Positions 40,669 through 50,281 of a DNA stretch of 64,000 nt are shown in pieces. The notes beneath the pieces are model-generated. The model searched no databases, had not been told where the DNA came from, and was given only the letters and a program-made list of their open reading frames with translations. The DNA is from Bifidobacterium sp. (lineage in GTDB: Bacteria; Actinomycetota; Actinomycetes; Actinomycetales; Bifidobacteriaceae): NCBI GenBank assembly GCA_022649135.1, contig JALCNP010000004.1, forward strand, positions 1 through 64,000. The letters are read 5' to 3'. Positions within the stretch are counted from its first letter, which is position 1. Each line of letters begins with the position of its first letter. Position numbers and translations under genes: made by a program.

Positions 40669-42216
40669 TCATCGGTTCCCGGGGATCCCGAGAAGAGCCA
40701 TGGCCGCCGCCCGCGCGCACGGCAAGGAATCGCCGTACGTGCGTATCCGATGATCGGCGACGTCATCCCCGGCGGGCCAGCCCGTCTGTATCACTATAGT
40801 TCGTGGGTTCGTCGCGAGAATCCGCCGCACGAAAAGCGATTCCCCGCTTCCGGGGAGCAGCTGTCCCGCAATGGCGACCACTCTGAGCGATCCATCGGCG
40901 ATGTGGCTTATAAGAGCGTCTTGCCCGGTGTCGTCTCCGCTGAAGCTCGGCGTCGACACGGATATCCCCGCTTCGGTGAGCGCGCGAAAGAAGCGATGCG
41001 CCCCGCGGCTCCCGGAATCCTCCCCGACGACCGGCGACTGCGATGCGCGGGCATCGACGAGCAGGACGGGTTCGCGTGGCTCCCCCAGCCGCACGTCGCC
41101 GCGAACCTCCATGGCGGCGCGGGCCAGACGGAGCTGTTCTCCATCGGCGGAGGAGACCGGCCGCGCATCGAGTCCGTGGCTTGCGCAGGAACGGCTCCAC
41201 GCCCTCAGCCGTGCGAGACGTTGTTGCGCCTGCTCTAGTGTGCGTATCGGAAGAGATCCCTCATCCAGAGCATCAAAGATCCCATCACGGACCTGTGCGA
41301 AACCGTCTTCATCCCGCCCCCGTTTATCGGCGGGATTGCCGATGCACAACAGGTCGTTGCCGGCGAGAAGCGCCTTCGCCCCCGCATGGCGCAGATCGGT
41401 CGTGCGGCTGACAGCTCCCATGTCCAGAGCGTCGCAGATCACCACGCCCTCGAACCCCAGCTCTTCCCTGAGAGGCTGCAGGGCTTGCGGGTTGAGCGTT
41501 GCCACGGGACCCGGGATGTAGGGAACGGGTATATGCGCGGCCATGACGCACTGCGCGCCGGCCCGTATGGCGGCGGCGAACGGAGGCAGGTGAATCGAGC
41601 GGGTCTGGCGGCGCGTGCGATGGACCACGGGGATGTCGTGGTGCGGATCGGCCACGACATCCCCGTATCCCGGGAAATGCTTGATGCAGCAGGCGACGCC
41701 CTCTTCCTGAATTCCGCGGACCATGGCGCTCGCATGTCTGCAGACGAGCAGTGGATCGGAGCCGAAGGAACGTACTGCGATGACGGGGTTGCGCGCGTCG
41801 CTGTTCACATCGACCACCGGCGCCAGATCGATGTCGATGCCTGCCTGAGCCACCAGCGAACCTATCCGCCGTCCCGAACGGTAGGTGGCTCCCGTGTCGT
41901 CGATTCTTCCAAGAACGGCATTTCCGGGCTCCTGCGATCCTTCCCCGGACTGCAGTCGCGTGACGATGCCTCCTTCCTCGTCGACGCCCAGCAGGGCATC
42001 CGGTGCCATGCCGTGGATGGTTCGCGACAGCAGACCGGGCTGCCCCGGATCGTCGGCATCGAAATTCTGCGAAAAATACAGGGCTCCGGCAAGTCCCTCC
42101 TCCAGTGCGAAGGCAAGCCAGGACGGTACGGTGGTGCCGTTGAACCCCGGCCACAGCACCTGATGAACCAATCGACGCAGGGCGGGATCCCGACGGCTGT
42201 TGACGGATGACATCAT
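40669..42216 (-). CDS. GH3 beta-N-acetylhexosaminidase (NagZ-like)
   Basis: LLGVDEEGGIVTRL; CCIKHFPGYGDVVADPHHDIPVV catalytic loop typical of GH3 NagZ. Confidence 0.92.
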   Translation of the reverse strand: MMSSVNSRRDPALRRLVHQVLWPGFNGTTVPSWLAFALEEGLAGALYFSQNFDADDPGQPGLLSRTIHGMAPDALLGVDEEGGIVTRLQSGEGSQEPGNAVLGRIDDTGATYRSGRRIGSLVAQAGIDIDLAPVVDVNSDARNPVIAVRSFGSDPLLVCRHASAMVRGIQEEGVACCIKHFPGYGDVVADPHHDIPVVHRTRRQTRSIHLPPFAAAIRAGAQCVMAAHIPVPYIPGPVATLNPQALQPLREELGFEGVVICDALDMGAVSRTTDLRHAGAKALLAGNDLLCIGNPADKRGRDEDGFAQVRDGIFDALDEGSLPIRTLEQAQQRLARLRAWSRSCASHGLDARPVSSADGEQLRLARAAMEVRGDVRLGEPREPVLLVDARASQSPVVGEDSGSRGAHRFFRALTEAGISVSTPSFSGDDTGQDALISHIADGSLRVVAIAGQLLPGSGESLFVRRILATNPRTIVIQTGWPAGDDVADHRIRTYGDSLPCARAAAMALLGIPGNR

Positions 42217-42861
42217 CTATACCTCCTTGTCGGTGCCGATGCACAGCTGCAAGGGGTTGTCGCGGGTTGTGGGCAGGGGGCGGAACCCGATGTGCTCATA
42301 GAATCGGCGTGCGCGGTGATTGCTTTCCCCCACGCCGAGCTGGACTCCGGTGACGCCCCTCATCCGCAATTGGGAGAGCAGTCTGCGGATGAGAAGCCGG
42401 CCGAGACCCCGTCCTTGGGCCATGGGAAGAAGGTCGATGTGCATATGCGCGGGGAAAAGGTCCTGATCGGGGCCCAGAAAACCCTCGGGATGGTAGCCCG
42501 TCCGTGTCAGTCTGTTTGCGGCGGTCCGGGGAGGTTCGACCAGAGGGTGCGCTGCGCGGAACCGGGGAAGCCAGTGCTCCCTGTACCATGCGACGAACGC
42601 TGCGGTGTCGCCGACTGCGACGATGTAGCCGCAGGGCCCGTGGGGGCCGTCCACCACGGTCGCAAGATCCGGTGCATACCGAACGTAGGGGGAAAGATAG
42701 ATGTCGGGAAGCAGTCCGCCGGGAATCCAATCGGTCGCATCCCCTCCCGATTTTCCGGTTTTCACGCACACGCTGCGAAGCGCGGGCTCGTCCTCGTCGC
42801 GGTAGCGTCGTATGACGTATCGACTTGTTTCATCGTGCCGCGTATCCGGCATTGCGATCAC
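42217..42861 (-). CDS. GNAT-family N-acetyltransferase
   Basis: HMHIDLLPMAQGRGLGRLLIRRLLSQLRMRGVTGVQLGVGESNHRARRFYEHIGFRPL. Confidence 0.9.
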   Translation of the reverse strand: MIAMPDTRHDETSRYVIRRYRDEDEPALRSVCVKTGKSGGDATDWIPGGLLPDIYLSPYVRYAPDLATVVDGPHGPCGYIVAVGDTAAFVAWYREHWLPRFRAAHPLVEPPRTAANRLTRTGYHPEGFLGPDQDLFPAHMHIDLLPMAQGRGLGRLLIRRLLSQLRMRGVTGVQLGVGESNHRARRFYEHIGFRPLPTTRDNPLQLCIGTDKEV

Positions 42862-43950
42862 CTTCCCGTGATGTCCGTCCTATAGGGGATTACCTTACGG
42901 CGCGTTGGATGCCAGCAGGCGACTCTGTGCCCGCCCGTGCCTGCATTGCGGAACGTGTGCGGGTGCGGGTCGAGGTTTGTGTTCGGATTCGGAGCGGTCG
43001 CGCATCCGCTTTCCGATATGCGGTCCAGCGACGGCCGCCGCTGTCGGCACTCGTGCGTGGCAAAGGGGCAGCGCGGGGCGAAAAGACAGCCGGCGTCATC
43101 GTTGCCCTCCTCAAGGATCCCTGTCGGAACCACCTGTTCCGCCGCCTTGTGCTCCAGTCCGCGCAGCAGGGGGATGGAGGACAGCAGAGCCTGTGTGTAG
43201 GGGTGTTCGGGGGCCTGGGAGATAACGCTTTCCGAGGGACCCTGCTCCACGACGGAGCCTCGGTACAGCACGGCGACCGTGCTGTTGTCGCCGATATACC
43301 GGGCAGATGCCAGATCGTGGGTGATGAACACGACGGATATGCCCAGGTCGTTGCGCAGCCTTCTCAGCAGTCCGAGAATCCCCAGTCGCAGGGAGACGTC
43401 GATCATGGACACGGCCTCGTCGGCGACAAGAACCTTCGGCTCCACCGCAAGCGCCCTGGCGATGACGATTCTCTGACGCATTCCGCCCGAAAGCTGATGG
43501 GGATATCGCGGCAGAACATAACCTGGATCCAGACCCACCAGGTCGAGGATGGCGGGTAGGTGCCGATCCACCCAATGAGAATCCTTGCCCGACTCCCGCG
43601 CATGCAGCCGCAGCACATCCATGAGGATCTCGTCAATGGTTCTCACCGGATTGAGCGCGGAGTAAGGATCCTGGTGAATCATCTGGATGCCGCGGAGGAA
43701 TTCCCTTCTCCGGCCGGCGTTCCACTTCGTGATGTCGGTGCCGTCACACAGTATCGTCCCGGATGTGGGCTGTTCGATTCCCGCGATGATTCGTCCAAGC
43801 GTGGACTTCCCGCATCCTGACTCTCCGATGATGGATATGGCCGAGCCGTCCGGGATGTCCAGATCCACACCGCGCAGAGCATGGACGGATTCCCCGCGCT
43901 TGCCGCCACGGACGCGGTAGGTTTTTTCTATGCCGACGAGTCTAATCATG
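42858..43950 (-). CDS. Oligopeptide-type ABC transporter ATP-binding protein (OppF/DppF type)
   Basis: GESGCGKSTLGRIIAGIEQPTSG; QLSGGMRQRIVIARAL; C-terminal CLFAPRCPFATHEC oligopeptide-ABC motif; start MIRLVGIEKTY at ~43950. Confidence 0.93.
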
Positions 43951-45111
43951 AGGGTGTCCTTGCACTGCGGGAGATGGTGGAATCCGGCGAAAACCCGTGC
44001 CACCGGCGGTGGAATCGTGCACGGTGGCGACCGCGGTGACCGCGGAGCCGTCTTCGGTACCAATGAAATGGCATGCCGCCAGACCCGAGGAGGAGCCGTG
44101 CTCCCTCATCGGCGGCGTCTGCTCCTCGCACCGGGCCGGATGGTCGCGCAGGAAGATCGGGCAGCGGTCCCTGAAGATGCAGCCTTTCCGCGCAATGGTG
44201 GTGAGTGTCGGCGGTCGGCCCGCGAGGGGCCGGGCCGCAGCGATGTCCCCGGTCAGTCGCGGCAGCGCCTGTATGAGACCGCGAGTGTAGGGGTGGGCGG
44301 GGTGCTGCAGTATCTCGACGGTGTCACCCACCTCGACCAGATGCCCGCCATAGAGAACCGCTATACGGTCTGCGATGTCCGCCACGACGCCGATGTCATG
44401 GGTCACCAGCAGTGTCGTGAGCCCCTGGGACCGGTGCACGCTTCGTATGATGTCGAGGATGTTCGCCTGCGTGATCATGTCGAGCGCTGTTGTCGGCTCG
44501 TCAAGCACGAGCACGTGGGGGCGCAGCACCAGGGCGAATGCGATCTCAACCCGTTGGCGCATTCCCCCGGAGAGCTGATGCTGATAGGATGTCAGGATTC
44601 TTTTCGCGGGCAGCCCCATGTGAGTGAGGATGTCGCTGAAGAAGTGCAGCAGCTCCTTCAGATCACCGACCTTGTGGGACCGGCCGAGATCCAGAACCTG
44701 CCTGCCTATTTTCTCCAGCGGGTTGAGTGAATTCTGGGCCGCCTGAAAAACGTACCCGATCTGAGCTCCCCGAATGGTGTTGAGTCGCTTCCGGTCGAAG
44801 GTGAGGACATCCCCTATCCCTTCGATGTCTATGGACCCTTCCGTGATGCGCCCGGGGGGCTGCACCGCGTTGACGGTGGCCATGGCGAGGGTGGATTTTC
44901 CCGACCCGGATTCGCCCACCAGGCCCGTGATGGTGCCTGGTTCGAGGGTGAGCGACACATGGTGGACGGCGGGAAGGAGAGTCTGGTTCACCGCATAGGC
45001 GACCGTGAGGTCGCGGATTTCGACGCCGGGCGCCGCGTCGGTGGCCGAGGGCGGCGTGGATGGCGCCTGCCGTCCGGTGCGGGGTGTGGTGGTCATGGGT
45101 TCGCCTTTCAT
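43942..45111 (-). CDS. Oligopeptide-type ABC transporter ATP-binding protein (OppD/DppD type)
   Basis: GESGSGKSTLAMATVNAV; HQLSGGMRQRVEIAFAL; CIFRDRCPIFLRDHPARC; start at 45111. Confidence 0.93.
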   Translation of the reverse strand: MKGEPMTTTPRTGRQAPSTPPSATDAAPGVEIRDLTVAYAVNQTLLPAVHHVSLTLEPGTITGLVGESGSGKSTLAMATVNAVQPPGRITEGSIDIEGIGDVLTFDRKRLNTIRGAQIGYVFQAAQNSLNPLEKIGRQVLDLGRSHKVGDLKELLHFFSDILTHMGLPAKRILTSYQHQLSGGMRQRVEIAFALVLRPHVLVLDEPTTALDMITQANILDIIRSVHRSQGLTTLLVTHDIGVVADIADRIAVLYGGHLVEVGDTVEILQHPAHPYTRGLIQALPRLTGDIAAARPLAGRPPTLTTIARKGCIFRDRCPIFLRDHPARCEEQTPPMREHGSSSGLAACHFIGTEDGSAVTAVATVHDSTAGGTGFRRIPPSPAVQGHPHD

Positions 45112-46004
45112 GAATTCTCCCTCAGGCGGGGGTTGAACACTTCGTCGAGGGCGTCGATGAGAAGCACCACCCCGAGGGTGAGCAGAAGTATGGCGATCAG
45201 TGGCGAAAGCAGATAGGACAGGCCGACTCCGGTGAGCGTGACCCCGTTGTTCACGGCAAGCTGGATCATCACGCCCCAATTGGATGAGGTGAACGGGAGA
45301 ACTCCCAGATAGAACAGCCCGACCTGGGAGTAGATGGAGTTCGTTATGCCCATGAGAAGATTCATGGCGACGAAAGGCGCCATATTCGGGAGCAGCTCCT
45401 TGAAGACGATATATCGGACCGGGAAGCCGAGCCCCCGGGCCGCCTCCACGAACCCGCGGCTTCGCAGCGACATGGTCTGGGCTCGGATCGCGCGCGCCAG
45501 ACCGCCCCACCCGGTGATTCCGAGCACGATCCCCATGGTCCAGGGGGAACCGAACTTCCAGACGATGGAGAGCACGAGAAGGAGGGGGAAGTTGGGTATG
45601 GTCAGTATGATGTCCGTGACCCGCATCAGCGCCGAATCGGTGAAGCCCTGACGGAAGCCCGCATAAAGGCCGATGGTCACACCGATGACCACGGTGATGA
45701 GGGAGGCTATCGCCGCCGAAAGAAGCACGTACTGTGTGCCTGTCATGAGAAGGGCCAGGACGTCCACTCCCTGAAAATCCGTTCCCAGGGGATGGCTGAG
45801 GCTGGGTGGCCCGAAAAGGTTGTTCGCGTCAACGGGAAGCGTCCCGCGGTACAGGAGTCTTCCGAAAACCGCAAAGAACGTGTAGATCACGACGATGACG
45901 GCCCCGAACATCCTGCCCGGCTTGTGTTTCAGCGATTTCCAGAGGATGCGGGGGAAGTTGTTGCGGCCTGTGTGGCGGTCGAATCGTGGCTTGTCGTCGA
46001 TCAT
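45108..46004 (-). CDS. Oligopeptide-type ABC transporter permease (DppC type)
   Basis: HPLGTDFQGVDVLALLMTGTQYVLLSAAIASLITVVIGVTIGLYAGF. Confidence 0.93.
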   Translation of the reverse strand: MIDDKPRFDRHTGRNNFPRILWKSLKHKPGRMFGAVIVVIYTFFAVFGRLLYRGTLPVDANNLFGPPSLSHPLGTDFQGVDVLALLMTGTQYVLLSAAIASLITVVIGVTIGLYAGFRQGFTDSALMRVTDIILTIPNFPLLLVLSIVWKFGSPWTMGIVLGITGWGGLARAIRAQTMSLRSRGFVEAARGLGFPVRYIVFKELLPNMAPFVAMNLLMGITNSIYSQVGLFYLGVLPFTSSNWGVMIQLAVNNGVTLTGVGLSYLLSPLIAILLLTLGVVLLIDALDEVFNPRLRENS

Positions 46005-47011
46005 ATTCTTTCTCCCCCTCTGCGCACGCGAGGATCAATGGCCGTGTACAGCAGGTCGGCCAGAAGATTCGCCACGATGACGGCCACGGTGATGAGCAGG
46101 AACGCGCCGTTCATGACGGGGTAGTCCCGCTGTCCCACGCTGCTGATGAGTAGCTGGCCCATTCCCGGGTAGTTGAATGCGTTCTCGATGAAAACCGATC
46201 CGCCGAACATGAATCCCAGGGACAGCGTAAGGACCGTGAACAGGGGGAGGACCGCATTGTGGGCGATGTAGGTGAAGATCCTGCGCCGCGACAGGCCCCT
46301 GACTTCCGCTGCCAGGATGAAATCGTCGCCCATGACGGAGACGACCGAGGATTTCATCGTCAGCAGGTAGCCGCCGAAGCTGGACAGGGCGAAGGCGGAT
46401 GCCGGGAGGACGGCGTGGGAGAGAAGCGATGCCACATAGGGCGCGTTGAATCCTGGTTCGAGGGTCCCGTCGACGGGACCGGTGGAGAAGAGCGGGAACT
46501 TGACCGTGAGGAACGTCACCAGGATCAGGGCCATCACATACTGGGGAATGCCATGCAGCACAGATCCGAGGATGGTCAGACCGCTGCCCAGACGGGTGTC
46601 GCGTCTGATGGCGGCGATGACACCCAGGACCACCCCCAGGGCGGCGCTGGTCAGCACCCCCGCGAGGACCAGGCCCACCGTCCATGAGACGGCGGAGCCC
46701 AGTTCCCTGCTCACGGGTATGCCTTCGGCGGTGATCGACGTTCCGAAATTCCCGTGAACCAGTTGGATGAGGTAGTCCCCGTACTGCTGGAGCAGGGAGC
46801 CGTTGGGCATGAAACCGTAGATGCTGGCCGTCAGCGCCCTGGCCTGCTGGGGGGTCTTCCCCTGCATGAGGAGGTTCTCGTAGGCGGTCTCCAAGGGGTC
46901 GCCCGGCATGAGCTTGATCAGGAAGAAGGTGAATGTGCACACCACCCAGATGGTGAGGAAGGCCCTCAGAAGGCTGGTTGCCAGATACCGCAGGTTCGCC
47001 ATCATGCGCAT
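46001..47011 (-). CDS. Oligopeptide-type ABC transporter permease (DppB type)
   Basis: LIKLMPGDPLETAYENL...; SVFIENAFNYPGMGQLLISSVGQRDYPVMNGAFLL. Confidence 0.93.
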   Translation of the reverse strand: MRMMANLRYLATSLLRAFLTIWVVCTFTFFLIKLMPGDPLETAYENLLMQGKTPQQARALTASIYGFMPNGSLLQQYGDYLIQLVHGNFGTSITAEGIPVSRELGSAVSWTVGLVLAGVLTSAALGVVLGVIAAIRRDTRLGSGLTILGSVLHGIPQYVMALILVTFLTVKFPLFSTGPVDGTLEPGFNAPYVASLLSHAVLPASAFALSSFGGYLLTMKSSVVSVMGDDFILAAEVRGLSRRRIFTYIAHNAVLPLFTVLTLSLGFMFGGSVFIENAFNYPGMGQLLISSVGQRDYPVMNGAFLLITVAVIVANLLADLLYTAIDPRVRRGGERI

Positions 47012-47041
47012 CGCCCGGCCCGCCGGCCGCGTCTGTCCGGG

Positions 47042-48853
47042 CTATTTCTTCGTGATGTAGCCATATTGCATCCAGACTCCAGGCTGGTTGTGCAGAAGCC
47101 AGCTGTCGTTCTTCGGGAAGTTGGAGAATCGTGACGTGTTGACGAACTGCAGGTTCTTGTAGTCCCAGATCTGGAATATCGGCAGCTGATCGTTGGTCAG
47201 TCCCGCCAGTTTCCTGACAGTGTCGGACTTCGTCGCCCCGGTGGTGGTCTGCAGTGTTGCTGCGAGCTCTCCGGGGTCGATGCTGCTCCCGTCGTACTGC
47301 TCGTGTTCCGGACTCGCCATCCAGTTGCCGTTCTTTCCCGCGGCCGAGTGGACGGCGCCGCTGCCGGATGCCGTCCATCCGTTGGATGTCCCGTAGACGC
47401 GCTGATAGGCGTTGTAGGCGTCGGGGCCCAAGGCCGCGAGCCAGAAGGCCACCGGGAATTTGCCCTGCGCCAGATCGGACAGGTATGTTGCGTAGTCCGC
47501 TGAGGTGTTGAGCTGGGAGGACACTCCGACCGCCGTCAGATCGCTGGTGATGCTTTTGCCCGCCGCCACCCAGTCGGAGAAGCCGTTGGCCACTTGTATG
47601 TTCACGGTGAGCGGCTTGCCGTCCGTCGTCCTCCATATGCCGTCGACCTTCTTCAGCCCGGCCTTCGAGAAGCATTCGGCAGCCTTGCTGGGGCTGTATG
47701 CGTAATCGTTCAGATGCGCCCCCTTGAGGTAAAGGTCGTTGACCTTCGAAACCATGCCGGTGGTCGTATCCGATGCGGTTCCACTGGTGCTTTCGCCGAT
47801 TTTCGTGGCTGTCGCGCGGTTGATCGCATAGGCGACGCCCCTGCGGACCCAGACGTTGTCGAAGGGCTTGACGTTTTGGTTGAAGGCAAGCGCCGCGCTG
47901 ACGAAGCTGACTCCCTCGACGGTGGAATTGCCGTGCACGGCAAGGATGCTTTTCAGCATGCTCGCCGATGTCGCGGTGTAGGGGGCCACGTCAAGTTGCC
48001 CGGATTTGAGGTAGGTCCAGATCTGCTGATTGCTGTTGTAGCTTTTCAGGACCACCTGCGTGGGGGCTATGCGGGAGGAGTCGAAGAAGTTCGGGTTCTT
48101 GGCGAGGATGGCCTCGCTGGGATTGACGCGTGTGAGGGAGAAGGGTCCGCAGGAGATGTCTTTTTTAGGTCCGAGGGACGTCATTTTTTTACCAAAGGCG
48201 GCGATGTCCGCGGATGCCTGTTTCTTCTGGGCTTCCGTCGCCGTGGCCGAGGTCTCTAGGGAGACCTCGTTCCAGAAGTTCTTGGGAATCTTGGCGTTCC
48301 AGAATGAGGAGGGCACCACTATCGTGGTCAGCACGTTCGAAAGGAAGGTACTGGCTTGGGCGTCCGTGTTCTGGGTGACCGATATGGTCGTGGCGCCCGC
48401 CGTCTTTGCTGTCATGGCGGAGGTGCCGTTGGCTATGGAGAGGGCCAGGGATGCCTTGACGTCGTCGGAGGTCACGGCCGCCCCGTTCGACCATGCGGCC
48501 TTGGGGTTGATGTGCACCGTCACCGTGTGCCCGTCCGCGCTGAGGTTCCAGCTTGTCGCGATGTTCGGGGCGTAGGCTGTCGGGTCGGAGATCGAATACT
48601 TTGACCAGGCGAGCTGTTCCTTGTTGTATCCGGTGAACATGTTCGCCACCTGGTTGTAGGGGTTGATGGGGGCATTGACGTTGATCGACTGGTTTTCGTC
48701 GATGGTGGTGAACGTCCGGGAGGATGCCCCGGCCGAGGCGGATCCGCCGCAGCCGGAAAGCAGCATCGCCGCCCCGACCATGGCGGCGACGACCGGTGAC
48801 TTTGCCAGATTGCGTGGATGTGGACCGCAGTGTTTCAGACTGTGCAGATGCAT
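47042..48853 (-). CDS. Family 5 extracellular solute-binding lipoprotein (Opp/Dpp type)
   Basis: Lipobox LLSGCGGSASAG; YSISDPTAYAPNIATSWNLSADGHTVTVHINPKAAWSNGAAVTSDDV; start MHLHSLKH at 48853. Confidence 0.92.
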   Translation of the reverse strand: MHLHSLKHCGPHPRNLAKSPVVAAMVGAAMLLSGCGGSASAGASSRTFTTIDENQSINVNAPINPYNQVANMFTGYNKEQLAWSKYSISDPTAYAPNIATSWNLSADGHTVTVHINPKAAWSNGAAVTSDDVKASLALSIANGTSAMTAKTAGATTISVTQNTDAQASTFLSNVLTTIVVPSSFWNAKIPKNFWNEVSLETSATATEAQKKQASADIAAFGKKMTSLGPKKDISCGPFSLTRVNPSEAILAKNPNFFDSSRIAPTQVVLKSYNSNQQIWTYLKSGQLDVAPYTATSASMLKSILAVHGNSTVEGVSFVSAALAFNQNVKPFDNVWVRRGVAYAINRATATKIGESTSGTASDTTTGMVSKVNDLYLKGAHLNDYAYSPSKAAECFSKAGLKKVDGIWRTTDGKPLTVNIQVANGFSDWVAAGKSITSDLTAVGVSSQLNTSADYATYLSDLAQGKFPVAFWLAALGPDAYNAYQRVYGTSNGWTASGSGAVHSAAGKNGNWMASPEHEQYDGSSIDPGELAATLQTTTGATKSDTVRKLAGLTNDQLPIFQIWDYKNLQFVNTSRFSNFPKNDSWLLHNQPGVWMQYGYITKK

Positions 48854-48929
48854 GATACCCTCCCCGGATGTGTGGTGTGCGGTGTTAGAAAGCACAGTAT
48901 TCCTGCATTTCGTGCGCTGTGTTAATTTA

Positions 48930-48955
48930 TTCCAAGAATATGTAACATCTTGGAA
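48930..48955. promoter_or_regulatory. Inverted repeat TTCCAAGA-N10-TCTTGGAA upstream of the solute-binding protein gene
   Basis: Perfect 8-bp arms in an AT-rich stretch about 80 bp upstream of the start codon at 48853. Confidence 0.55.
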
Positions 48956-49105
48956 ACTTTTATCATCCATGGGAGGAAAGAACCGGATGCCGCCCACGCG
49001 GGTGGGTGCGCGCGCATCCTGTTGATGGCGGCCATGGGGGATGCGTTGCGCGCGCGGGCAGGGAAGCCAGCCCGCATCTGAGGTGCGGGCATGGTATGCG
49101 GTGGG

Positions 49106-50281
49106 TCAGTCAGCCGTGAAGATGTCCGGAGGGTAGATTTCGGCGGGGATCCTGGTCTCCTCCACCGCGAGGGGTGTCACATCGTCGCCGGCGGCAATGA
49201 CGCGCCTGAGCCTATCGCTTCCCCACAGGAGGTCAATCGTGTGCCGTCCTCCCGGCGATGAGGAGGGAAGTATAGAGAAGTCCTTCGGGTAGAGCTCGCG
49301 CAGGCCCGACAGCACCGCCAACCCCGTGCGCACCGGTCGAAAGGCCGTCGGGTCGACAACGTGCAGATAGGCCCCATGGCATACGTCCCCCGCATGCTTG
49401 CTGAACGAAGGCATGAACGACACGGCTCTGAAGAGGGCCCCGGGCAGTGCGAGAGATGTCAGGTAGGCCGCCAGGCGATCGTCGGCCCAGGGCGCTCCGA
49501 ACATTTCGAAGGGATGGGTCGTTCCGCGTCCCTCAGAGCAGTTGGTCCCCTCCAGAAGCCCCATCCCGGGGTAGACGCGTGCGGTTCCTATGGTGGCCAG
49601 ATTGGGGGAGGGAGGAAGCCATGCCGTCGGTTCGCCCATGAAACCGCTGGGTGGGCAGAAGGCGTGGATCACCCGCAGGTCAGCCGTTCGCAGGCCGTCG
49701 CGTGCATCATGGCTGACCGTCAACCGTGCCATCTGCCCCAGTGTCAGACCGTGACGAATCGGTATCGGCACACGCCCGACGAAACTTTCGTACCGTTCGT
49801 CGAGCAGGGGACCCTCCACCGCCTCCCGACCCAGCGGATTGGGGCGGTCGAGCACGACAAAGGGCAGACCCAGCCTTCCTGCGGCTCGCAGGGCGTCGAT
49901 CATGGTCGAGGAGTAAGTCCAGAATCGGGTGCCGACATCCTGAAGGTCGAAGACGAGCATATCCGCATGCGTCTCCGCCACGGCTTCATCCATAAGGTCT
50001 CGCGAGAGAGCATAAAGGTCGATGATGGGAAGGCCCGTCCGGGGATCCGTGGTGGAGCGCTCGCCATGCCCCGCCTGAGCGGTGCCGTTCATTCCATGTT
50101 CCGGGCTGAACAGTGCCACCACCCTTATGCCCGATGCGATCAACGCATCCACTGCCCGGTGATAATCGCGAGTCACCGACGTGAAATTCGTGATCAGTCC
50201 GATGTGGCGGGCCCCGATGGCGCGTGCGCGCAGATCGTGGTCCAGGACGATGCGCTCAAGACCGGTTACCGGTGATTCCAT
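49106..50281 (-). CDS. DUF1343 family protein, NamZ-like exo-beta-N-acetylmuramidase
   Basis: GLITNFTSVTRDYHRAVDALIASGIRVVALFSPEHGMNGTAQAG; LVFDLQDVGTRFWTYSSTM; VLDRPNPLGREAVEGP are hallmarks of DUF1343/NamZ. Confidence 0.92.
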   Translation of the reverse strand: MESPVTGLERIVLDHDLRARAIGARHIGLITNFTSVTRDYHRAVDALIASGIRVVALFSPEHGMNGTAQAGHGERSTTDPRTGLPIIDLYALSRDLMDEAVAETHADMLVFDLQDVGTRFWTYSSTMIDALRAAGRLGLPFVVLDRPNPLGREAVEGPLLDERYESFVGRVPIPIRHGLTLGQMARLTVSHDARDGLRTADLRVIHAFCPPSGFMGEPTAWLPPSPNLATIGTARVYPGMGLLEGTNCSEGRGTTHPFEMFGAPWADDRLAAYLTSLALPGALFRAVSFMPSFSKHAGDVCHGAYLHVVDPTAFRPVRTGLAVLSGLRELYPKDFSILPSSSPGGRHTIDLLWGSDRLRRVIAAGDDVTPLAVEETRIPAEIYPPDIFTAD

